NCBI GenBank assembly: GCA_016293495.1
Contig: JAEDED010000028.1
Coordinates: forward strand, 1-27,269
DNA length: 27,269 bases
Direction: 5' to 3'
DNA from: Treponema sp.
Lineage (GTDB): Bacteria > Spirochaetota > Spirochaetia > Treponematales > Treponemataceae
Shown here: piece after piece, positions 15,367-22,241 of the stretch
Layout of the letters: the number at the start of each line of letters is the position of its first letter
Numbering within the stretch: the first letter of the stretch is position 1
Notes under the pieces: generated by a model
Told to the model about the DNA's origin: nothing
Databases searched by the model: none
What the model saw: only the letters and a program-made list of their open reading frames with translations
Position numbers and translations under genes: made by a program

Positions 15367-15411
15367 AAAAAAAATAAGCCCCGGAACCTTTTTTTTAAAC
15401 CGAAGCTTATT
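15367..15411 (-). terminator. Rho-independent terminator downstream of the UDP-xylose synthase gene
   Basis: On the minus strand AATAAGCTTCGG (15411-15400) pairs over 12 bp, using two G-U pairs, with CCGGGGCTTATT (15384-15373), and the T tract follows (15374-15367). It lies 47 nt after the stop of the decarboxylase gene. Confidence 0.82.
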
Positions 15412-15457
15412 CTATTAAAGCGCTGCCTGTTATTATTCATTAATAATCACGGGAATG

Positions 15458-16393
15458 TTAAAATTCCTTAAAATATTCAATTGTGCGCTTTAAGCCTTCT
15501 TCAAGCTGAACTTCAGGCTTCCAGCCAAAAAGCTCACCTGCAAGGCTGATGTCAGGACGGCGCTGTTTAGGATCGTCTCCCGGAAGCGGCTTATAAACAA
15601 GCTTTGACTTACTGTTTGTAAGTGCAATTACCTTCTCTGCAAGCTCAAGCATTGTAAATTCACCGGGATTTCCCATATTGACAGGACCTGTAACTGAATC
15701 GTCACTATCCATCAGGCACAGCCATCCGCGGATAAGGTCGTCGCAGTAACAGAAGGAACGGGTCTGTTTTCCATCACCGTAAATTGTAATATCTTCGTTT
15801 TTAAGAGCCTGCATGATAAAGTTGCTTACAACGCGGCCGTCTTCAGGATTCATATTCGGTCCGTAAGTGTTAAAAATGCGGACAACCTTGATTCTAGTTC
15901 CGTGCTGGCGGTGATAGTCAAAGAACAGAGTCTCAGCACCGCGCTTACCTTCATCGTAGCACGAACGGATTCCGTGAGGGTTTACGTTACCCCAGTAGGT
16001 CTCTGGCTGTGGGTGAAGCTGAGCGTCTCCGTAAACTTCAGAAGTTGAAGCCTGGAAAACTTTTGCGTTCCACTTGTCAGCAAGATCAAGGGCATTCAAA
16101 GCGCCGAAAATGTTGGTTTTATATGTAGAAATCGGATCTCTCTGATAATGTGGAGGACTTGCAGGACATGCAAGGTTAAAGATTTCGTCAACGTAGAAGC
16201 TGTAAGGGTTGATTACGTCGTGATTCATTACTTCAAAATCAGGATTGTTCATGAAAGGCGCAATGTTGCGCTGGCGGCCTGTAAAGAAGTTGTCCATACA
16301 GATTACGCGGTTTTTGCGTTCGAGAAGAGCTTTACAGAGGTGGGAACCTAAAAAGCCTGCACCACCTGTTACAAGAACTGTTTTCTTTGTCAT
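15458..16393 (-). CDS. uxs: UDP-glucuronate decarboxylase (UDP-xylose synthase)
   Basis: This 311-residue extended short-chain dehydrogenase converts UDP-glucuronate to UDP-xylose with bound NAD+. It has the glycine-rich TGGAGFLGSHL at residues 8-18, NLACPASPPHYQ-DP near 69-80, STSEVYGD, the catalytic YDEGK (Y-x-x-x-K), RIFNTYGPNM-PEDGRVVSNF, and GDGKQTRSFCYCDDL, which together are characteristic of UXS. The frame is open for 37 more codons, to 16504, but the family start and a -10 box next to 16393 support the shorter form. No Shine-Dalgarno is present. Bacterial enzymes in this clade can instead stop at the 4-keto intermediate or differ in NAD recycling; full decarboxylation is the best guess. 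It uses the product of ugd and ends at the terminator 15367-15411. Confidence 0.92.
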   Translation of the reverse strand: MTKKTVLVTGGAGFLGSHLCKALLERKNRVICMDNFFTGRQRNIAPFMNNPDFEVMNHDVINPYSFYVDEIFNLACPASPPHYQRDPISTYKTNIFGALNALDLADKWNAKVFQASTSEVYGDAQLHPQPETYWGNVNPHGIRSCYDEGKRGAETLFFDYHRQHGTRIKVVRIFNTYGPNMNPEDGRVVSNFIMQALKNEDITIYGDGKQTRSFCYCDDLIRGWLCLMDSDDSVTGPVNMGNPGEFTMLELAEKVIALTNSKSKLVYKPLPGDDPKQRRPDISLAGELFGWKPEVQLEEGLKRTIEYFKEF

Positions 16394-16400
16394 AGGTAGA

Positions 16401-16409
16401 GTTATAGCA
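16401..16409 (-). promoter_or_regulatory. Extended -10 box 7 nt before the ATG at 16393 (leaderless candidate)
   Basis: The minus strand reads TGCTATAAC, then TCTACCT, then ATG. The extended -10 (TGnTATAAC) is close to consensus and no Shine-Dalgarno can fit between it and the start. The promoter of the divergent GH16 gene lies in the same 125-nt interval. Confidence 0.5.
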
Positions 16410-16518
16410 TATTTTTTTAATAAAAAATAGCAAATAATTGATAAATATGTGAAAATTTTGATACAAAACGCAGGGATTATCCTATATACTATGGTCATTA
16501 CCAAATATCACTTTTGAA

Positions 16519-17262
16519 TTGAGGAGATACTTTATGAAGAAGGTAGCAATTTTTATGACAGCAGCAATTTTATCAACAACATGCGTATTGGACGCAACAG
16601 CAGCAAGCCCAAAATCAGAACCACTTTCAACTGATTTAAATTCATTTGATCCAGCAAACTGGAATGTTTCTAACTGGACAAACGGCGGAATGTTCAACTG
16701 CGGATGGAAACCAGACCACGTAACATTCAAAGACGGATTTATGACTCTCAATCTTACAAAAGAAGAAAGCCACGGCCGTCCTTATACAAGCGGTGAATTC
16801 CGTTCTAACAAGAAACTCGGCTACGGAACATTCGAAGTAAGAATGAAAGCAGCAAAAGGTGACGGCCTTGTAAGTTCCTTCTTTACATACACAGGACCAT
16901 CAAACGGCGATCCATGGGACGAAATCGACTTCGAAATTCTCGGAAAAGACACAACTAAAGTTCAGTTGAACTACTTTACAAACGGAAAAGGCGATCACGA
17001 AAAGCTCATCGACCTCGGCTTTGACGCATCAGAAGACTTCCACGTTTACGCCTTCAAGTGGACAAAAGGAAAAATCGAATGGTACGTTGACGGAAAACTC
17101 GTTCACACAGCAAAAGGTTCTGGCCTCCCAACTCACCCGCAGCAGATCATGGTAAACCTCTGGCCTGGAATCAACGTAGACGCATGGCTCAAACCATTCA
17201 CGTATGATGGTAAGAAACAGGCTGTGTATGATTACATCAAATACACTCCTGAAGGTAAATAA
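16519..17262 (+). CDS. Secreted GH16 endo-beta-1,3-1,4-glucanase (lichenase)
   Basis: This 247-residue exported enzyme hydrolyses mixed-linkage beta-glucans such as lichenan and cereal beta-glucan. A signal peptide (KKVAIFMTAAILSTTCVLDA) precedes cleavage near ATA-ASPK; the cysteine at 19 with LSTTC could be a weak lipobox. The GH16 hallmark DEIDFEILGKD carries the catalytic ExDxE near residues 136-140, and the N-terminal block NWTNGGMFNCGWKPD and the later HVYAFKW-W-VDG match Bacillus and ruminal lichenases closely. Length and order are those of a single-domain lichenase with no carbohydrate-binding module. Ribosome site GAGGAG precedes the ATG. TTGATA near 16469 with TATATA or TATACT near 16490 may be its promoter, with non-ideal spacing. 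It suggests a plant-fibre-rich gut or rumen habitat. A terminator-like repeat follows at 17312. Confidence 0.93.
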   Translation: MRRYFMKKVAIFMTAAILSTTCVLDATAASPKSEPLSTDLNSFDPANWNVSNWTNGGMFNCGWKPDHVTFKDGFMTLNLTKEESHGRPYTSGEFRSNKKLGYGTFEVRMKAAKGDGLVSSFFTYTGPSNGDPWDEIDFEILGKDTTKVQLNYFTNGKGDHEKLIDLGFDASEDFHVYAFKWTKGKIEWYVDGKLVHTAKGSGLPTHPQQIMVNLWPGINVDAWLKPFTYDGKKQAVYDYIKYTPEGK

Positions 17263-17311
17263 ATAATAAATATTTCTTCACCAACAAACAGACCACTTAC
17301 ACAAGAATCCC

Positions 17312-17398
17312 TGTTACGCTACTCTGCTCCCACGAGCTCAGACACATGAACGGGGATTGGCCTGAGAGCATTTTTTATTTTTTTCTTAACTTTTATTT
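17312..17398 (+). repeat. Terminator-like repeat, copy 1
   Basis: This element begins TGTTACGCTACTCTGCTCCC, then has GAGCTCAGACACATGAACGG, GGATTGGCCTGAGAGCA and a long T tract (TTTTTTATTTTTTT). It is near-identical to the element at 17509-17596. The CTCAG/CTGAG stem is weaker here because the inner GGC of copy 2 is GAC. It lies 50 nt after the GH16 stop and probably terminates that transcript. The conserved 5' part exceeds what a terminator needs, so the unit may be a dispersed element or a small structured RNA. Between the copies, GCCCATCC (17400-17407) and GGATGGGC (17427-17434) form a further 8-bp hairpin with no T tract. Confidence 0.7.
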
Positions 17399-17508
17399 AT
17401 GCCCATCCAGAAATAGAATATTCGGGGGATGGGCAACGTAGAAAGAACAAAAGTTGGTAAAGAAAAAAAATGCGTAAGGACAAGAACCGGACAGGTGCGT
17501 TTGCGGCT

Positions 17509-17596
17509 TGTTACGCTACTCTGCTCCCACGAGCTCAGGCACCTGAACGGGAATTGGCCTGAGAGCATTTTTTATTTTTTTTTAACTACTTTTATT
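17509..17596 (+). repeat. Terminator-like repeat, copy 2
   Basis: It has the same 5' block TGTTACGCTACTCTGCTCCC. GCTCAGGC then pairs with GCCTGAG-(A)-GC around a 17-nt loop, and T6-A-T9 follows. Outside differences from copy 1 are few. It ends 24 nt before the polA promoter box. No gene lies in 17263-17634; small open frames across it overlap the repeats and are not supported. Confidence 0.75.
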
Positions 17597-17619
17597 ATAT
17601 TCACTTTACCCATCATCCG

Positions 17620-17628
17620 TGCTATATT
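17620..17628 (+). promoter_or_regulatory. Extended -10 box 6 nt before the polA ATG (leaderless candidate)
   Basis: TGCTATATT ends 6 nt before the ATG at 17635. A possible -35, TTCACT (4 of 6), lies 17 nt further upstream. No Shine-Dalgarno lies between box and start codon. Confidence 0.5.
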
Positions 17629-17634
17629 CTATTT

Positions 17635-20517
17635 ATGGATAACACAGTTTATATTCTCGACTCATACGGCCTTATTTACCGCTGCTATTTTGCGTTTATT
17701 TCCAGACCTTTGACTAATTCCAAAGGCGAAAATGTTTCTGCGCTCTTCGGTTTTTTCAGAAACCTTCACTCTATTCTTGAACATTACAAACCTTCATATA
17801 TTGTTGCGGCAATGGATTCCAAAACTCCAACGTTCCGCCACGAAATGTTTGACCAGTACAAGGCAAACAGACCTAAGACTCCAGAGGACCTTCACGCGCA
17901 GATTCCATGGATCTGTGATGTTTTAAAGGCTATGGGAATTCCTATTCTCCAGTGTGACGGTTACGAAGCCGATGACATTATTGCAACAGTTGCAGCTCAG
18001 TGTAATAAGGAAGGACGCGCCTGCCGCATTCTTTCTGGAGACAAAGATCTGATGCAGCTTGTAACTGACACAACTCAGATTTTAAAACCGGACCACGCAG
18101 ATGTATGGAAAGTTATCGGAAAAGAAGGCGTAAAGGCCGAATGGGGTGTTTACCCAGAAAAGATGCTGGACTTACTTTCACTTTACGGCGATACAGCAGA
18201 CAACATTCCAGGCGTTAAAGGTTGCGGTGTAAAAACAGCATGCAAGTTCTTAGACCAGTACGGCGATCTTGACGGCATTTACCAGCACGCTGACGAAATC
18301 AAAGGTGCAATCGGTCAAAAAATCCGTGACGGAAAAGAAAGCGCTTACAAAAGCCGTGACCTTGTCCGCCTTTGCACAGAAGTTCCTTGCGACGACATTG
18401 ACATTTCAAAGTTCACTTCCCTTTCGCTCGATTTTGCAAAGGCAGCAGAAGAACTGATGAAGCACGAAATTGCTTCATGCGCAAAACTTTATTCAGAGCT
18501 CGCACTCGGAAAAAAATCTTCTTCATCGAAAATTCCTTCTGACACAAAATCTGCAGGCGCAAAAAGTTCAAAGGCAAAAACATCAGAGGAATCTTCGGAC
18601 GACTCAAACGCATCTTACGATCCTCAGGCGCAGCTTGAAAAAGATGCAGAGGAATTGAAAGGAAAATTAATTCCGCTTCACAAAATCGAAACAAAAATCG
18701 TAACGCTCGATTCTGCAAAGGAACTTGAAAAAGCCGTTGATTCTGTTCTTTCAAAAAAGAAACCTGTTGCGTTAAGCGTTCAGGTGCTCGAGGAATCTTC
18801 TTACCTTTCAGAGCTTTTAGCAATCAGCTTTGCTTCTGACGACAAAACTTCTTATTACGTTCCGTTTGCATCGGGCGATGATTTATTTTCTTCGGCAGGG
18901 CTTTCGATTGATGAAGGAATTAAAACCGTTGAAAAATTCTTTGACCAGAATGAAGTTCCTGTAATTTTTCATGACATGAAATTTACTTACAAGGTTCTCC
19001 GCCACAACGGCCTTAAATGCCTTGAAGAAAAAAAATCAGTTCCGCAGTTTTTTGACACAATGATTGCTGCATGGATTTTAGAACCTGAAGGACTTGGAAG
19101 CAATCCTTACGCGCTTGAACTTCTCGCAGAAAAAAAACTTGCAGTTCTTAAGACTGAATACGACGAAATCGTTTCAAAAGACCAGACTTTAAAAGATGCA
19201 GATTCCGCTTCTCTTTCTCAGTACGTTTCAGAAAAACCTGTAATCACTCTCGGTCTTTACAGCGAATTAAGCGCACAGATTAAAAAGTTCTACAAAGAAA
19301 AACTTTTTAACGAAATGGAAATGCCTTTAATTCCTATTCTTTCAGAAATGGAACTTCGTGGAATTCATCTTGATACAAAACAGTTGAACGAATATTCTGC
19401 AGAACTTTCTTCACAGATTTCTGCTCTTGAAAAAGAAATCTTTGAAATCGTCGGACACGAATTCAACATCGCTTCAACAAAACAGCTTCAGGAAGTTCTC
19501 TTTACCGAACGCGGCTTAAAACCGACAAAGAAAAACAAGACCGGTTACTCAACCGACACTTCTGTTCTTGAAGAACTTTCGATTTACGACCCTGTTCCAA
19601 AAAAGATTCTCGAGTTCAGAGAACTTTCAAAGCTTCAGTCTACCTATGTCGAAGCCCTTCCAAAGTTAACCGACAGTGCTTCTCTAATTCATACAACTTT
19701 TGTCCAGACCGGAACAGCCACAGGCCGACTTTCATGCAAAGACCCGAACTTACAGAACATTCCTGTCCGCAGTGAACAAGGCCGAAGAATCCGTTCGGCA
19801 TTCTCAAGCGAAAAAGGTAAAGTCTTTATTTCTGCAGACTACTCGCAGATTGAACTTGTAGTAATGGCGCATCTTTCAAAAGATCCGAACATGTGTAAAG
19901 CCTTTACAGAAGGAACTGACGTTCACAAGGCAACTGCTTCTCTCATCTACAAAGTTCCTGCTGACCAAGTAACAGCCGACATGCGTCGCCTTGCAAAGAC
20001 AATCAACTTCGGCGTTATTTACGGTATGAGTGCATTCCGTCTTTCTAACGAACTTGGAATTTCAAGAACACAGGCTCAGGAATTTATTACAAGCTATTTT
20101 ACAGAATACGCAAGCATTCAGAGATTCATTTCTGAAACAATTCAGAGTGCACACGAAAAGCGTCGTGTAAGCACAATCTTTGGCCGTTCACGTTACATTC
20201 CTACCATTAATAATGCAAACAAAATCGACCAGGCTGCCGCAGAACGAATCGCGGTCAACACACCGATCCAGGGTTCTGCTGCCGACATCGTAAAAATGGC
20301 AATGTTAAAAGTAAACGACGCTCTTTTAAAAAATCCTACAGGCGCAAAAATGCTTTTACAGGTTCACGACGAATTGATTTTCGAATGTCCTGATGATAAG
20401 GAAACAATCGAAAAAACTCTTTCGCTCATAAAAGAAAATATGGAAAACGCAGTAAAACTTTCTGTTCCACTCCGCGTTTCAATTGAATACGGCAAGAACT
20501 GGGGAGAATTCCATTAA
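17635..20517 (+). CDS. polA: DNA polymerase I
   Basis: This 960-residue polymerase acts in repair and Okazaki-fragment maturation. Residues 1-290 are the 5'-3' exonuclease/flap endonuclease domain (FRHEMFDQYKANRPKTPEDL, GYEADDIIAT, LSGDKDLMQLV, GDTADNIPGVKGCG). Residues of about 292-345 are a Ser/Lys-rich, probably disordered linker. The 3'-5' exonuclease-like domain (about 350-540) has lost its acidic residues: the expected D-x-E reads VALSVQ, and the later positions read FTYKVL and PVITLGLY, so it should not proofread. The polymerase domain has DPNLQNIPVR, then ADYSQIELVVMAHLS, RRLAKTINFGVIYGMS and LLQVHDELIFE, with all key residues intact. The start lies right after a -10 box with no ribosome site. 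coaE follows after 39 nt, and the two are probably cotranscribed. Confidence 0.97.
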   Translation: MDNTVYILDSYGLIYRCYFAFISRPLTNSKGENVSALFGFFRNLHSILEHYKPSYIVAAMDSKTPTFRHEMFDQYKANRPKTPEDLHAQIPWICDVLKAMGIPILQCDGYEADDIIATVAAQCNKEGRACRILSGDKDLMQLVTDTTQILKPDHADVWKVIGKEGVKAEWGVYPEKMLDLLSLYGDTADNIPGVKGCGVKTACKFLDQYGDLDGIYQHADEIKGAIGQKIRDGKESAYKSRDLVRLCTEVPCDDIDISKFTSLSLDFAKAAEELMKHEIASCAKLYSELALGKKSSSSKIPSDTKSAGAKSSKAKTSEESSDDSNASYDPQAQLEKDAEELKGKLIPLHKIETKIVTLDSAKELEKAVDSVLSKKKPVALSVQVLEESSYLSELLAISFASDDKTSYYVPFASGDDLFSSAGLSIDEGIKTVEKFFDQNEVPVIFHDMKFTYKVLRHNGLKCLEEKKSVPQFFDTMIAAWILEPEGLGSNPYALELLAEKKLAVLKTEYDEIVSKDQTLKDADSASLSQYVSEKPVITLGLYSELSAQIKKFYKEKLFNEMEMPLIPILSEMELRGIHLDTKQLNEYSAELSSQISALEKEIFEIVGHEFNIASTKQLQEVLFTERGLKPTKKNKTGYSTDTSVLEELSIYDPVPKKILEFRELSKLQSTYVEALPKLTDSASLIHTTFVQTGTATGRLSCKDPNLQNIPVRSEQGRRIRSAFSSEKGKVFISADYSQIELVVMAHLSKDPNMCKAFTEGTDVHKATASLIYKVPADQVTADMRRLAKTINFGVIYGMSAFRLSNELGISRTQAQEFITSYFTEYASIQRFISETIQSAHEKRRVSTIFGRSRYIPTINNANKIDQAAAERIAVNTPIQGSAADIVKMAMLKVNDALLKNPTGAKMLLQVHDELIFECPDDKETIEKTLSLIKENMENAVKLSVPLRVSIEYGKNWGEFH

Positions 20518-20556
20518 TCTTAAAATTAATTTAAGATTTTTAATTGTGAGGTTTGC

Positions 20557-21183
20557 GTGATGAATAAAATTGTAAAGCAGATTGAAAAATATGTAATTCC
20601 AGAAATCGCTTCTAAAAAACCTGTCTTCTGCGTAACAGGTCCAATGGCTTCAGGAAAAAACTTTGTCTGCGCGGAATTTGAAAAGCTCGGATTTATTTCG
20701 ATTGATCTTGATAAAGAAGTTCACAAAGTGCTTGAAGAAAAAACACCTGACGTTTTTGAAGCCTTTGAAAAAACTGCCGAAAAACAGGGAATCAAAATCC
20801 GAACCGAAGACAATAAATTAGACCGCCGTGCACTCGGCGCCCTTTTATTTTCAAGCCCCGCACTTCTTAAAAAACACGAAGACATCATATACCCGGCCCT
20901 TACAGAAAACATCAAAGCCTTCATCAAATCTACAAACGAAAAAAAAGATGACCGCCCGAAAGGAATCATTCTTAACGCAACAGTTCTTTACAAAACTCCA
21001 AAGCTTTTAGACAAATGTGATTTTATAGTTTACGTACAGGCAGGCTGGATCAAGCGCTTTAACAGGGCAAGAAAGCGCGACCACATGAACGAAATTCAGA
21101 TAATGCAGCGGTTTACCGCTCAGAAAAATCTTCTGGACGATTACAAAGCAACTGGCAAAAAAATCATTGTTATTAAAAACTAA
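20557..21183 (+). CDS. coaE: Dephospho-CoA kinase
   Basis: This 208-residue P-loop kinase phosphorylates the 3'-OH of dephospho-CoA in the last step of coenzyme A synthesis. The Walker A loop is TGPMASGKNF (about 28-37), followed by FISIDLDKEVHKVLE, which matches the ID-aD-ia-hel substrate segment, then LDRRALGALLFSSPALLKKHEDIIYP, the conserved 'R..L..i.F.d...l..le.i.hP' block. Sequence past the LID (RARKRDHM) is more divergent than usual, so it is a remote but recognisable member. An N-terminal extension of about 20 residues precedes the P-loop. Ribosome site GTGAGG supports the start, and the next codon is also ATG. It sits just after polA, a neighbour pairing seen in other bacteria. Confidence 0.82.
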   Translation: MMNKIVKQIEKYVIPEIASKKPVFCVTGPMASGKNFVCAEFEKLGFISIDLDKEVHKVLEEKTPDVFEAFEKTAEKQGIKIRTEDNKLDRRALGALLFSSPALLKKHEDIIYPALTENIKAFIKSTNEKKDDRPKGIILNATVLYKTPKLLDKCDFIVYVQAGWIKRFNRARKRDHMNEIQIMQRFTAQKNLLDDYKATGKKIIVIKN

Positions 21184-21199
21184 CAAACTGACATAAAAC

Positions 21200-21249
21200 A
21201 AAAAGGGACGAAACCCATGCTTTGATAGCATCGATTCTCATCCCTTTTT
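21200..21249. terminator. Bidirectional terminator between coaE and the SPOR gene
   Basis: AAAAAGGGA (21200-21208) and TCCCTTTTT (21241-21249) form the outer stem, and ATGCT/AGCAT an inner stem. A and T tracts flank both sides, so it can terminate the convergent transcripts from either side. Confidence 0.8.
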
Positions 21250-21277
21250 ATTCGTATCACGAAATAATTCGTTTAAC

Positions 21278-22108
21278 TTAGTTCATTGTAATGTAGCTTT
21301 GTGCTGACTTGAAGGAATCTATCTGTGCGATACGGTTCTTCCAGTATTCAGCTTCGCTCTTTGTTGTGTAAGGTCCAACTCTTACGCGATAGAAAAGATT
21401 GTCTTTTGCATCTTTGTAAGTAAATACTTCAGCAGGGATTCTATTTTCATCAAGCTTTGAACGAGCCTGATCTGCAGTTTTCTTGCTTGTGTAAGCTGCA
21501 CACTGTACCCAGTATTTTGTTGTTTCAACATATGAAGCTTTTGCAGTTGATGCAGAAGCTGCGGCAACTGTATTTTTTGAACTTGTATAATTTGTAACAC
21601 TTGTAACTGTCTTAGGTCTTGAACCAGAAGCGTTCAAAGCGGCAGCCTGTTTTTCTGCTGCAACTTCGGCAGCAGTCTTTTTTGATGGTGCAGAAGTATA
21701 AATTGTATCAGCTTTTGCTACCTGCTTTTTGTTTTCGATAGCCTGAGCTGCTGTTTCATTTTTTGCTGTTACAGCCGAAGTTCCAGAGCCTTGAGCAAAG
21801 TCAATTACTACAGTTCCGTCTTCGTTTTTGCTGATTGGATTTGCATCAACCACTTCTACAGGTTCAACTTCAAGTGGTTCTTCAGTGTCATTTGCTGCAT
21901 CAAGATTTTCAATATCTTCCTGGCTTACAACAACTTCTGGAACAGTTTCTGTTTCCTGTTTTACAACAGGCTTTTCAATTGGTGAAATTGAAGCAATTCC
22001 AGGATTGTTTGATGCATTTGGTTTACAGATAAGTAAGGCAAAAAGGAAAACTACTGCAAGGAAAACTCCCGAAGCTGTAATAATCCATAAAATTTTCTTC
22101 TGTTCCAT
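21278..22108 (-). CDS. SPOR-domain inner-membrane protein
   Basis: This 276-residue protein has one N-terminal membrane segment (ILWIITASGVFLAVVFLFAL), a periplasmic linker rich in Glu/Val then Ala/Thr/Ser (about 30-195), and a C-terminal SPOR domain (about 198-275: YWVQCAAYTSKKTADQARSK, then LFYRVRVGPYTTKSEAEYWK). SPOR domains bind denuded septal peptidoglycan, so a role in cell division or wall remodelling is likely. Architecture resembles FtsN or DedD, but no FtsN-specific motif is visible, so I give no gene name. Ribosome site AGAGG lies before the start. It converges on coaE across a bidirectional terminator and is divergent from the gene at 22242. Confidence 0.88.
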   Translation of the reverse strand: MEQKKILWIITASGVFLAVVFLFALLICKPNASNNPGIASISPIEKPVVKQETETVPEVVVSQEDIENLDAANDTEEPLEVEPVEVVDANPISKNEDGTVVIDFAQGSGTSAVTAKNETAAQAIENKKQVAKADTIYTSAPSKKTAAEVAAEKQAAALNASGSRPKTVTSVTNYTSSKNTVAAASASTAKASYVETTKYWVQCAAYTSKKTADQARSKLDENRIPAEVFTYKDAKDNLFYRVRVGPYTTKSEAEYWKNRIAQIDSFKSAQSYITMN

Positions 22109-22241
22109 AATAAACCTCTATATATTTTTAACCTTTGATTAAAATCCGCTTAATCTTTTTCAATTATCGGAATTACAAATTTTTTTTTAAGTAATTTTTT
22201 TTATAAAGTGAATTTTTTCAAAAAAAATATATGAATAAGGT

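Noticed and set aside
16394..16504. 37-residue N-terminal extension of UDP-xylose synthase
   Set aside because: The family starts at TKKTVLVTGGAGFLG; the extension covers the promoter region shared with the GH16 gene.
17386..17434. Possible riboswitch around the repeats and hairpin before polA
   Set aside because: I compared it in mind with TPP, glycine and SAM consensus cores and found only short chance matches (such as CTGAGA); the T tracts fit plain terminators better.
17429..17713. Small open frame before polA
   Set aside because: It runs through the terminator-like repeat and a T tract into the polA start, so it is not coding.
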